Origin: Cupriavidus basilensis OR16
GTDB lineage: Bacteria > Pseudomonadota > Gammaproteobacteria > Burkholderiales > Burkholderiaceae
NCBI RefSeq assembly: GCF_000243095.1
Contig: NZ_AHJE01000100.1
Span: 1-52,350 of the forward strand
Length of the DNA: 52,350 nt
Reading direction: 5' to 3'
Part shown: one piece after another, positions 33,199 through 41,267 of the stretch
Layout: each line of letters begins with the position of its first letter
Numbering within the stretch: position 1 is the stretch's first letter
The notes under the pieces: generated by a model
What the model was told of the DNA's origin: nothing
Seen by the model: only the letters and a program-made list of their open reading frames with translations
The model's database searches: none
Position numbers and translations under genes: made by a program

Positions 33199-34518
33199 AT
33201 GCATCAGCATCCTTTGCAGCACGAACAGGATCGGCAGCACACGCCGTGGAGAAATCATCGTGGACAGCGGGCCCTGCGCTATGGCACGGCACTGCTGGGC
33301 GCCGCGATGCTGGCCGCCTGCGGCGGCGATGGCGGAGGCGGCGGCACCGCGGCGAGCACCAGCTCCGCCCCGGCGATCCCGGTGCGGCTGTGTCCCGCGT
33401 CACTCGACTACACCACCACCTTCACCGGCGGCACCGGCTCGGGCGAGCTGGTCAAGGTGCAGATCGACACCACCAGGAAGACCTGGCAAGTGACCTTCCT
33501 CGATTCCTCGGTACCGCGCACCACGGGCACGGTGCAGCCGACCCGCAGCGACACCACCGGCGGCCAGAACGTGATGACGGGCACGCTGTCGCAGGAAACC
33601 GGCCTGCCCACCGACAAGCTCAACCAGTGCGCGTTCCAGCTCAACGGCGCAAGCCTGGACCCCAACCGCCCGGCGCGGCTGTTCGTGGGTGAGGGCGTGG
33701 CCGGCGGCACCATTCCCGGCGCGCGCATCCAGTTCAATGGGGTGCTGGGTGCGGGCGCGGTGCCGGACACCACGTTCCCGTATTTCCAGTTCATCGGCTT
33801 CGTGCAGACCGAAACCGACCTGACCAAGATCGCCGGCCAGTACAACGGCTATGGTTTTCACGAGGTGCCGTCGAAGAATTTCCAGACGGTGGCGCAGGAC
33901 TACCGCATGGCGCTGGCGGCCGACGGCTCGTTCCAGGTGTGCGACAACAAGACGGGCGGCACCTGCTCGCAAAAGGGCAAGAACTTCGTGCCCCAGGCCA
34001 ACGGCAGCCTGATGTCGGCCAACTACAAGGCTGAGATCGATCCGCCCACGCTCGGCGCCACGCTGGGCCGCGCCTACCTGATCGTGGGCAAGCTGCGCGG
34101 CCAGCTGGTCCCGGTGATGATCCGCGTGGGCTACGCCAACAGCTCGGTCACCAACGGTATGCCGCTGGGCGCCGACGACGAGATCGGCATCGGCATGATG
34201 GCGCCGGCCATCGCGCTCACGCAAGGCACGGTCAACGGCGAATACGTCGGCGTGGACAGCAACTTCGACTACCGCACCACCGCGCTGGTGGCAGCGGACG
34301 CCGCCATGCTCGACCCGTTCCACCCGTCGGACGCCTCGCTCGCCACGGCGCTCAAGCTGGACTTCTCGCAGCAGCAGGCCGGCGTGATCACCACGACGCG
34401 CAAGGATGGCGCGGCGGGCAGCCCCACGGGCAAGCTCATCTTCACCGGCGGCGTGTTCGGCTTCCTTGAGTCGCGCAGCGGCAGCCCTTACTTCACCATT
34501 GGCGCCTTCGTGCAATGA
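33199..34518 (+). CDS. DUF2957 lipoprotein, copy 2
   Basis: The 439-residue paralogue of the previous gene also has a lipobox (AAMLAAC) and the DUF2957 strand motifs CPASLDYTTTFTGGTGSGELVKVQ, FVGEGVAGGTIPGARI and LVPVMIRVGYANSSVT. The N-terminus before the signal peptide is a polar, His/Gln-rich stretch of about 30 residues, so a later start is possible, although none with a good ribosome binding site was found. Both copies carry the FAQTETD/FVQTETD plus K-(V/I)-AG motif at the middle. Tandem duplication followed by divergence suggests either paired subunits or different ligands. Confidence 0.83.
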   Translation: MHQHPLQHEQDRQHTPWRNHRGQRALRYGTALLGAAMLAACGGDGGGGGTAASTSSAPAIPVRLCPASLDYTTTFTGGTGSGELVKVQIDTTRKTWQVTFLDSSVPRTTGTVQPTRSDTTGGQNVMTGTLSQETGLPTDKLNQCAFQLNGASLDPNRPARLFVGEGVAGGTIPGARIQFNGVLGAGAVPDTTFPYFQFIGFVQTETDLTKIAGQYNGYGFHEVPSKNFQTVAQDYRMALAADGSFQVCDNKTGGTCSQKGKNFVPQANGSLMSANYKAEIDPPTLGATLGRAYLIVGKLRGQLVPVMIRVGYANSSVTNGMPLGADDEIGIGMMAPAIALTQGTVNGEYVGVDSNFDYRTTALVAADAAMLDPFHPSDASLATALKLDFSQQQAGVITTTRKDGAAGSPTGKLIFTGGVFGFLESRSGSPYFTIGAFVQ

Positions 34519-34553
34519 CGGCCATGCGATCCAACTCATTCCGGGAAGACAAG

Positions 34554-35405
34554 ATGACGATGAATGCCTTTCGTTTCGCAGGGCCATGGCTGCTCGCCGC
34601 GCTGGCCTGCCTGGGCGGCATGCCCAAAGCCCATGCACAGAAAGCCGGTGACAACGTCGTCTCCGCCGGCTGGTTCCACATCAACACCAGCGGCCAAAGC
34701 AGCCCCTTCACCACCAGCGTGATCGATGCGCCCATCAATGGCCCGCTGGGCCTGCCGTCGTCATTCACGGCGCCGGGCAGCAGCATCAGCACGTCCAATG
34801 CGGACACGCTCGGGCTGACCTTCAGCCACTTCTTCACGGACCACATCGCGCTGACGGCGGTGGGCGGCATTCCGCCCAAGTTCAAGCTTTACGGCCACGG
34901 CAACCTGATCCCGCCGGGCCCGGCCGGCGCGCTGGGGCAGCAGCCGCTGGGCGACCCCAGCCTGAACCCGATCATCACCAGCGCGCGCCAGTGGAGCCCG
35001 GCGTCGATGGTGCAGTACCACTTCTTCGAGCCTACCGCGCGCGTGCGTCCTTTCCTGGGCATCGGTGTGTCATACAACTTCTTCACCAACATCGAGCTCA
35101 ACCCGGCGTTCGCCGCCTCGGTCAACAACAACCTGGGTGCAACGCTGGCCGCCGGGGCCGGCAAGCCGGGGCCGACTTCCGTGGAGGCCAAGGCGTCGAA
35201 CTCGTTCGCGCCGGTGTTCAACATCGGTGGCTCCTTTGCGATCACGGACCAGTGGGGCCTGACCGCATCCGTCACCTACATCCCGCTCAAGACGACGTCG
35301 TCGATGATCATCAAGGCGTCCGACGGCACGGTGTTGTCTACCTCCAAGGCAAGCCTCAGCCCGAACCCGCTGATCATGTTTGTGGCGGCGACGTACAAGT
35401 TCTGA
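34554..35405 (+). CDS. OmpW-family outer-membrane porin
   Basis: The 283-residue protein has a signal peptide ending at AHAQ, then an eight-stranded OmpW/AlkL-type barrel: VVSAGWFHINTSGQ at the start, TLGLTFSHFFTDHIAL, RVRPFLGIGVSYNFFTN, FNIGGSFAITDQWGLTASVTYIPLKTTS and the terminal strand LIMFVAATYKF, which ends in Phe as outer-membrane proteins do. OmpW/AlkL members move small hydrophobic molecules laterally into the membrane. ATG 34554 follows GGAAG; an upstream in-frame ATG would overlap the previous gene. It is the last gene of the envelope set. Confidence 0.92.
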   Translation: MTMNAFRFAGPWLLAALACLGGMPKAHAQKAGDNVVSAGWFHINTSGQSSPFTTSVIDAPINGPLGLPSSFTAPGSSISTSNADTLGLTFSHFFTDHIALTAVGGIPPKFKLYGHGNLIPPGPAGALGQQPLGDPSLNPIITSARQWSPASMVQYHFFEPTARVRPFLGIGVSYNFFTNIELNPAFAASVNNNLGATLAAGAGKPGPTSVEAKASNSFAPVFNIGGSFAITDQWGLTASVTYIPLKTTSSMIIKASDGTVLSTSKASLSPNPLIMFVAATYKF

Positions 35406-35449
35406 AGCGCTTAAGCAACGTCCCGCCGATTCGCCGAAACAGTGGACGC

Positions 35450-35485
35450 ATGAAAGGCAGCCCCGGGGCTGCCTTTCATTTTTGC
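35450..35485. terminator. Perfect 30-bp palindrome with T run; shared terminator
   Basis: The arms are 15 bases each (35450-35464 and 35465-35479), with a GC-rich core of CCCC/GGGG, followed by T residues on the plus strand. It closes the envelope operon and overlaps the last codons and stop of the convergent Lrp gene, so it could terminate both transcripts. Confidence 0.85.
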
Positions 35486-35940
35486 TTCTCCGGCGCCCTG
35501 GCCGCATGGATCGTCACGGTCTTGCGCACCGGGCTGGAGAGCACCAGCGATGTGGTCACCGATCCGTGGGCCGCGAGCGTGTCCACCACGTGCTCCAGGT
35601 CCGCCGGGTCGGCGATGGCGCAACGCACGATAAAGCAGTGCGCGCCGGTCACGCGATCGGCGCTCAGCACTTCGGGCATGCTCTCGAACAGCTTCACATA
35701 CTTCTGGATGTAGGCGTGCGTGGTCTCGATATGGATGATCGCCTGCAGGCCGACGCCCAGCGCGCGCAGGTTCACCCGCGCGCCGTAGCCCTCGATCACG
35801 CCCGCGTCCTCCAGCTTGCGCACGCGCTCGCTCATGGCCGGCTGCGACAAGCCAATGCGCTTGCCGAGCGCTGCCAGGCTCTGCCTGGCGTCGGCCTGCA
35901 GCGCTTCCAGGATCAATCGGTCCTTCTTGTCCAGCTCCAT
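35476..35940 (-). CDS. Lrp/AsnC-family transcriptional regulator
   Basis: The 154-residue protein has the Lrp helix-turn-helix (LDKKDRLILEALQADARQSLAALGKRIGLSQPAMSERVRKLEDAGVI) and the AsnC ligand domain beginning IEGYGARVNLRALGVGLQAIIHIET, with GAHCFIVRCAIADPADLEHVV. Members bind amino acids or small ligands and act on nearby promoters. The start at 35940 is close to the usual Lrp start. It is divergent from a glutathione transferase gene (171 bases between starts), so it probably controls that gene. The stop lies inside the palindromic terminator. Confidence 0.92.
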   Translation of the reverse strand: MELDKKDRLILEALQADARQSLAALGKRIGLSQPAMSERVRKLEDAGVIEGYGARVNLRALGVGLQAIIHIETTHAYIQKYVKLFESMPEVLSADRVTGAHCFIVRCAIADPADLEHVVDTLAAHGSVTTSLVLSSPVRKTVTIHAARAPEKQK

Positions 35941-36111
35941 CCCCTCCTCCTATGGCAGGCACCTGTCGTGCGCCACCGATGATTCATCGGCGCGCGGTGC
36001 CGATTTCCGATGCCTTGCCATTCATGGCGATGGCATGCCGAGATTATGCTGGAACCCAGCGCGGCCCGATTTGCGACCAGATGCGCGGCCAGACATCTTT
36101 CCGGAGGCAAT

Positions 36112-36720
36112 ATGCAACTCATCGGCATGCTCGACTCACCATATGTGCGCCGCGTGGCCATCTCGCTGCGGCTGCTGGACCTGCCGTTCGAGCATCAGGC
36201 AGTCTCGGTGTTCAGCACGTTCGATCAATTCCGCGCGATCAATCCCGTGGTGAAGGCGCCCACCCTGGTGTGCGACAACGGCGTGGTGCTGATGGAGTCC
36301 GGCCTGATCCTCGACTACGCCGAGATGCTGGCCACGCGCAGCCTGATGCCCGCGCAGCACGAGCAGCGCCAGCACGCATTGCGCGTGACCGGCCTGGCGC
36401 TCGCCGCCTGCGAGAAAACGGTGCAGATCGTCTACGAGCGCAACCTGCGCCCGGCGGAAAAACAGCACGCGCCGTGGATCGAACGCGTGCAGGGACAGTT
36501 GCATGCCGCCTGCGCGGCGCTGGAGACGGAACTGGCGGGGGCCGCGCTTCCCACGGACGAGCGCTTGCTTACGCAGGCCGATGTGAGCGCCGCCGTGGCG
36601 TGGAGCTTCACGCAGCTGATGCTGCCGGCGTGCGTTGAGGCGTCAGCGTATCCGGCGCTGGCGGCGTTCAGCGCGGCTGCCGAACGGCTTGCCGTGTTCA
36701 AGGACACACCACAGGCCTGA
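36112..36720 (+). CDS. Glutathione S-transferase family protein
   Basis: The 202-residue protein has a thioredoxin-like N-domain (MQLIGMLDSPYVRRVAISLRLLDLPFEHQ), the conserved V-K-A-P-T-L cis-proline segment (INPVVKAPTLVCDNG) and the ES-x-x-I motif (LMESGLILDYAE) for glutathione binding. An all-helical C-domain follows. It probably conjugates glutathione to electrophiles or acts as a thiol reductase. A GGAGG site precedes the ATG at 36112. It is divergent from the Lrp regulator and convergent with the MBL-fold gene, 24 bases away. Confidence 0.9.
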   Translation: MQLIGMLDSPYVRRVAISLRLLDLPFEHQAVSVFSTFDQFRAINPVVKAPTLVCDNGVVLMESGLILDYAEMLATRSLMPAQHEQRQHALRVTGLALAACEKTVQIVYERNLRPAEKQHAPWIERVQGQLHAACAALETELAGAALPTDERLLTQADVSAAVAWSFTQLMLPACVEASAYPALAAFSAAAERLAVFKDTPQA

Positions 36721-36744
36721 CCCACCGCCGCGCGCCATCCGTGC

Positions 36745-37476
36745 TTAGTGCGCCAGGGCCTGGGCAAGCGCGCGCAGCAGGCCGGCGCCGTCGCCGCGCC
36801 AGGCGCTGCCATGCATGCAGGCCAGGGTGGTCGGCTGCAGCAGCGCCATGCGCTCCAGCATGGCGCCGGCGCTCGGCGTGTGGGAGAAGTAATCCATGCC
36901 GCGCCGGAACGCTTCGCTCGGCCCGAGGATGTCGGCTTCGGTGAGCGACGGGAGCTCGGCGCCGCCCTGGCTGAACAAGTCGCCGCAGAGCAGCGTGCCG
37001 GTGCGCTCCTCCATCATGAGCCCGCACTCCCAGGCATGCGGCAGGTGCGGCGTATCGAACCAGCGCACGGTATGGCCGCCAAGCTGCACGGCTTGCCCGT
37101 CCGCCAGGCCCTGCGCGGGCCGGTCGGCCAGGTCGTTGACGGACACCATGGCGGCAACGGTGCCGCACAGCGGCGCTGCATGGGGCGCCGCCGCGAGCCA
37201 TTCATTGAGCGAGCCGCACTCGTCGGCTTCCACGTGCGAAAAGGCGATATGGCGCAGCCGGCCCGGCGCGATCACGCTGGCCACGGCTTCATGCACCAGC
37301 GGGAACATCTTGCGCAGCCCCGTGTGGAACAACAGCGGCTCGTCGTCGACGATCAGGTACTGGTTGAAGGAGAAGCCGCCCGGGCCCCCGTCGATGTGGA
37401 CCGGGGTATTGATCCGATAGATCCCGTCCGCGATTTCGTGGACGTTGGTGCCCGACCGGGCATTGGTGACAGTCAT
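36745..37476 (-). CDS. MBL-fold protein with flavodiiron-like metal motif
   Basis: The 243-residue protein has an MBL fold with the metal motif HVEADECG (H-x-E-x-D) and later WFDTPHLPHAWECG and CGDLFSQGG. The H-x-E-x-D pattern is the one found in flavodiiron and ODP oxygen-sensing domains that bind two irons, rather than the H-x-H-x-D-H of zinc hydrolases. There is no flavodoxin domain, so it is a stand-alone version. It may reduce or sense O2 or NO, or have lost redox function. The start at 37476 precedes a 380-base promoter region shared with PhoX. Confidence 0.85.
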   Translation of the reverse strand: MTVTNARSGTNVHEIADGIYRINTPVHIDGGPGGFSFNQYLIVDDEPLLFHTGLRKMFPLVHEAVASVIAPGRLRHIAFSHVEADECGSLNEWLAAAPHAAPLCGTVAAMVSVNDLADRPAQGLADGQAVQLGGHTVRWFDTPHLPHAWECGLMMEERTGTLLCGDLFSQGGAELPSLTEADILGPSEAFRRGMDYFSHTPSAGAMLERMALLQPTTLACMHGSAWRGDGAGLLRALAQALAH

Positions 37477-37857
37477 CCTGCTCTCCTGGAAATCGTCGGG
37501 GCATGAGGGCCCGGCCGTCGGCGCCGGCCAGGTTCATTCTAGGGTCTGTTCACATTTTCACGAAAGGTCCAAGCGCACGCGCAAGCGATGCGAAGGATTG
37601 CACTTGTTGTGGAAATTGGCCGTTCGGTTTCAGCTGTCATCCCGCGCATTGGGGGCGGTGAGCTTCTTGCGGCCCATCAGACCGAGGCGCGCAATGTCGC
37701 GATGCGGAATGCAGGTCCAGCCGCGCCAGTTAATGAATCAATGACAATACATCCAGTAACACACAAGTCATATTCCCTCTCTACTATTGGCCCCTCCCCA
37801 CCGTACCGCTCACTACCCGGTCCGCTGGATTCGAATCGACCAGAGAGGTTCCTAGTC
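37477..37857. promoter_or_regulatory. Divergent promoter region of MBL-fold gene and PhoX gene
   Basis: The 381 bases have no supported gene. A canonical Pho box (two CTGTCAT-like repeats at 11-base spacing) was not found. The AGAGAGG site at 37842-37848 is the only clear translation signal for PhoX. Confidence 0.4.
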
Positions 37858-39720
37858 ATGTCTTACCTTACCGACAAGGCCCGTGCACCGCGCCGTAACG
37901 CCGAAGGTGTCGTTACCGTTCCAGGGCAAATGCTTGAAGACATCGTGGCCGCCAATCCGGCGCGCCGCACCGTCCTGCGAGGCGGGTTGAGCCTGTCGCT
38001 CCTTTCGGTATTCGGCACGAGCAGCCTGCTTGGCGCCTGCGGTGGTGACGACGATGTGGCCGCCACGCCCGCCAGTACGCCAGCGCCGGCACCTGGAACC
38101 CCTGCGCCGGCGCCCGTGCAGCCGCTGGACTACAGCGTGCGCTTCACGCCGGTGGCGGACAAGGTCACCGCCGACACGGTGACCCTGCCGTCCACCTATT
38201 CGTACGACGTGCTGTTCTCGGCCGGCGATCCGGTCGAAGTCGGTGCGCCCGGATACAGCGGTACGCCGCAGTCGTCCGCCGAAACCGAGCGTCAGGCCGG
38301 CGGCAATCATGACGGCATGCATTTCTTTGCGCTGCCGGGCGTCGACCCGCAGAAGGGCGGCTTGCTGGCGATCAATCACGAAACCTTGGATGCCGCCATC
38401 CTGTTTGCCAGCGGCAGCTATAGTGCCGCCACGGCGACGCCAGAGCAGAAGAAGATCGCATTGTCCTCGGTGGGCGTATCCATCATCGAGATCGAACTCG
38501 TTGGCGGCAAGTGGCAGGTCAAGAAGAACTCGCGCTACAACAAGCGCTATACCGGCAACACGCTTTACAAGGTCAGCGGCCCCGCCGCCAGCGCGGTTGG
38601 CGCCAGCGTGGTCGGCACGCTGAACAACTGCGCGAGTGGCAACACGCCCTGGGGCACCTACCTGACCTGCGAAGAAACTACCGACAACTACCTGGATCCG
38701 ACCAATCCGGAGGTCGGCTACGGCTGGGTCGTGGAGATCGATCCGCTGAACGAACTGGCGGTACCGACGAAGCGCACCGCGATGGGACGCTTCGACCACG
38801 AGAACACTGCCTTCATGACCAACGGCGACAACCATGTCGCCTTCTACATGGGTGACGACAGCACGCCGGGCTGCATCTACAAGTTCATTCCCGCGGACGC
38901 GTTCAATCCAACCAACCGCCAGGCCAACATCAATCTGCTGGACAAGGGCACGCTCTATGTCGCCAAGTTCAATGCCGACGGCTCCGGCCAGTGGATCGAG
39001 CTGACGCAAGGCAAGAACGGTCTGGTGACTGGCGCAACCGATCCGGGCAATACCACGCAGGGACCGCAGACACCGGTGACGGTCGATTTCAACACGCAGG
39101 CGGATGTGTTGATCAATACCAAGGCGGCGGCGCGCGTGGCTGGCGCGACTTTGATGGACCGGCCGGAATGGATCACGGTGGGAGTGGACAAGAGCCTGTT
39201 CTGTACGCTGACCAACAACAGTCGACGCCTGGTGACCGACGCAGCCAATCCTCGCGTGAACAACTCGCACGGCCACATCATCAAGTGGAAGGAAGCGGGA
39301 GACTCGCCGCTGGCCACGACCTTTACCTGGGAGATCTTCCTGCTGGCCGGCGACCCGTCCCTGGCCGCCGCCAACCTGAAGGGCAATATCAAGGGCAATA
39401 CGTTCTCGAGCCCGGACGGCATTCGCGTGGATCCCAAGGGACGCCTGTGGGTGCAGACCGACGCTGGCACCGGCAGCAGCACCACCAATGTCTTCGGCGC
39501 GAATTCGATGCATTTTGTCGACCAGCAGACACGCGAGTGCAAGCGCTTCCTCGTGGGACCGCATGGCTGCGAGATCACCGGCATTGCCTATACGCCGGAC
39601 TTGACCACCTTCTTCATCAATATCCAGCACCCTACCAACCAGTGGCCCGACCCGAGCAAGCCGGCCAGGTCGTCGACCATCGTGGTACGGCACAAGGAAG
39701 GCAAGCCGGTCGGCGCGTAA
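37858..39720 (+). CDS. PhoX-family alkaline phosphatase, Tat-type lipoprotein
   Basis: The 620-residue protein has a Tat motif (ARRTVLRGG, RR at 36-37) followed by a hydrophobic run and a lipobox-like LLGAC with Cys61. A Pro/Ala/Thr linker leads to the DUF839/PhoX beta-propeller core: TPWGTYLTCEETTDNY, GRFDHENTAFMTNG, SPDGIRVDPKGRLWVQTDAG and FLVGPHGCEITGIAYTPD. PhoX enzymes are calcium/iron-dependent phosphomonoesterases in the periplasm and often respond to phosphate starvation. The start at 37858 has GAGAGG about ten bases upstream. Convergent genes are absent, and it stands alone. Confidence 0.88.
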   Translation: MSYLTDKARAPRRNAEGVVTVPGQMLEDIVAANPARRTVLRGGLSLSLLSVFGTSSLLGACGGDDDVAATPASTPAPAPGTPAPAPVQPLDYSVRFTPVADKVTADTVTLPSTYSYDVLFSAGDPVEVGAPGYSGTPQSSAETERQAGGNHDGMHFFALPGVDPQKGGLLAINHETLDAAILFASGSYSAATATPEQKKIALSSVGVSIIEIELVGGKWQVKKNSRYNKRYTGNTLYKVSGPAASAVGASVVGTLNNCASGNTPWGTYLTCEETTDNYLDPTNPEVGYGWVVEIDPLNELAVPTKRTAMGRFDHENTAFMTNGDNHVAFYMGDDSTPGCIYKFIPADAFNPTNRQANINLLDKGTLYVAKFNADGSGQWIELTQGKNGLVTGATDPGNTTQGPQTPVTVDFNTQADVLINTKAAARVAGATLMDRPEWITVGVDKSLFCTLTNNSRRLVTDAANPRVNNSHGHIIKWKEAGDSPLATTFTWEIFLLAGDPSLAAANLKGNIKGNTFSSPDGIRVDPKGRLWVQTDAGTGSSTTNVFGANSMHFVDQQTRECKRFLVGPHGCEITGIAYTPDLTTFFINIQHPTNQWPDPSKPARSSTIVVRHKEGKPVGA

Positions 39721-39910
39721 GCGGCGCGCATTGGATCGCCTGCGCTAGTCATTGACCGCAGGCATGCCACCTTTCTGCCTGCCTGGCTGCACATTTGGCG
39801 CTCGCGCCCCGCCCCGAGCCGCGCATGGTTCGAGCGACGGCGCAAAATGGAAACGGCGGTGCGGCATGCGGTTCCCGCGTGCCCACCGCTGGTGAGAAAG
39901 GACGTGCGCG

Positions 39911-41071
39911 ATGGACAATGCGACCCGGACAACACCCGGCGATCTGGCTTCGGCCAGCGGCACATGCGTGCGCTTGTTCCTGTGCGGCGATGTGATGACG
40001 GGCCGCGGCATCGACCAGATCCTGCCGCACCCGGGCAAGCCGCACCTGTACGAGCATTGGCTGCGTTCGGCGAGCGGCTACGTCGAACTGGCCGAGCGCG
40101 CGACAGGCGCGATACCGCGGCCCGTTGATCCTGCCTATCCCTGGGGCGACACGCTCGCGCTGCTCGAGCAATGCCAGCCGGATGCGCGCATCGTCAACCT
40201 GGAAACGGCCGTGACCACCAGCGAGGATGCGCAGCCGGGCAAGGGCATCCATTACCGGATGCACCCTGGCAATGTGTCGTGCCTCGCCAGCGCACGGCTC
40301 GACTGCTGCGTGCTTGCCAATAACCATGTGCTGGACTGGGGCCGCGCCGGGCTCTACGAAACCCTGGCCGTGCTGCACGGCGCCGGTATGCGGACCGCGG
40401 GCGCCGGACGCAACGCGGTACAAGCCGCAGCGCCCGCCGTGATCGGACTTGCGCGAGGCGCAAGGGTGCTCGTATTTGCCTACGCGACCGAAACCAGCGG
40501 TGTGCCGGCAGACTGGGCCGCGGCGGCGGGGCAGGCCGGCGTGAATTTCCTGCCCTCCATCTCGGCGCGCGCCGCCGATGATATTGCTTGCCACGTGACG
40601 GCTGCACGGCAGGCGGGCGACATCGTGGTGGTGTCGCTGCATTGGGGTGGTAATTGGGGCTTCGAGATATCGCGTGCGGAGCGGGCTTTCGCGCACCGGC
40701 TGATCGACGCCGCCGGCGCCGATATCGTGTACGGGCATTCATCCCATCACGTGAAAGGCATCGAGGTGTATCGCGACCGCTTGATCCTCTACGGCTGCGG
40801 GGACTTCCTCAACGATTACGAAGGCATTGGCGGACAACAGTCCTATCGGCCGGACCTGGCGCTGATGTACTTCACGCACATCGACGCCGCGACCGGCGCC
40901 TTGCGCGCGTTGTCCGCCGTGCCGATGCAGATCCGGCATTTCAGCCTGCGCCGCGCGCCACGGGAAGGCGTGTCATGGCTGCGCGCCACGCTCGATCGCG
41001 AAGGTGGCAAGCTAGGCACGCACGTGATCCGGACGGCGGACGATTGCCTGGCGCTGCGCTGGGCCAGCTAG
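39911..41071 (+). CDS. CapA-family (PGA_cap) putative poly-gamma-glutamate-type protein
   Basis: The 386-residue protein is a member of the CapA/PgsA family (PF09587), a calcineurin-like phosphoesterase fold: LFLCGDVMTGRGID near the start, IVNLETAVT, LANNHVLDWGRAGL, VSLHWGGNWGFE and VYGHSSHHVKGIEVY supply the metal-binding residues. CapA homologues are required for poly-gamma-glutamate capsule in Bacillus, but most proteobacterial members have no capB/C partners, as here. No signal peptide is visible, so location is uncertain. The start at 39911 is preceded by a GAAAGGA-like site. Confidence 0.85.
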   Translation: MDNATRTTPGDLASASGTCVRLFLCGDVMTGRGIDQILPHPGKPHLYEHWLRSASGYVELAERATGAIPRPVDPAYPWGDTLALLEQCQPDARIVNLETAVTTSEDAQPGKGIHYRMHPGNVSCLASARLDCCVLANNHVLDWGRAGLYETLAVLHGAGMRTAGAGRNAVQAAAPAVIGLARGARVLVFAYATETSGVPADWAAAAGQAGVNFLPSISARAADDIACHVTAARQAGDIVVVSLHWGGNWGFEISRAERAFAHRLIDAAGADIVYGHSSHHVKGIEVYRDRLILYGCGDFLNDYEGIGGQQSYRPDLALMYFTHIDAATGALRALSAVPMQIRHFSLRRAPREGVSWLRATLDREGGKLGTHVIRTADDCLALRWAS

Positions 41072-41083
41072 CCCGCGCCAGAC

Positions 41084-41110
41084 GCGCTACAGGCGCTACA
41101 GGCGCTACAC
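41084..41110. repeat. 9-bp tandem repeat, three units of GCGCTACAG
   Basis: Units at 41084-41092, 41093-41101 and 41102-41110, with one mismatch in the last. They follow the CapA-like gene stop. Confidence 0.85.
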
Positions 41111-41185
41111 GCGCATGGCCTTGGCCATCTCACTCGTCGCATGCCAGCCCAGCGCGACATACAGGGACGCGCCCTGCCGGGCGCA

Positions 41186-41214
41186 CAAAAAAAACGAAGT
41201 GCCAAAGGCACTTC
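41186..41214 (-). terminator. Intrinsic terminator of the RND efflux operon
   Basis: On the minus strand, a 9-bp stem (CGAAGTGCC paired with GGCACTTCG, 41194-41202 and 41206-41214) with a three-base loop is followed by eight T residues (complement of 41186-41193). It lies 53 bases downstream of the outer-membrane channel gene. Confidence 0.92.
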
Positions 41215-41267
41215 GCTTGAGGCCATCCAGCACGACATGCGCCGGATGGCAGGACGAAAAGGCTGTC

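Noticed and set aside
37477..37857. Pho box before the PhoX gene
   Set aside because: Single CTGTCAT-like pieces occur, but no pair with 11-base spacing was found.
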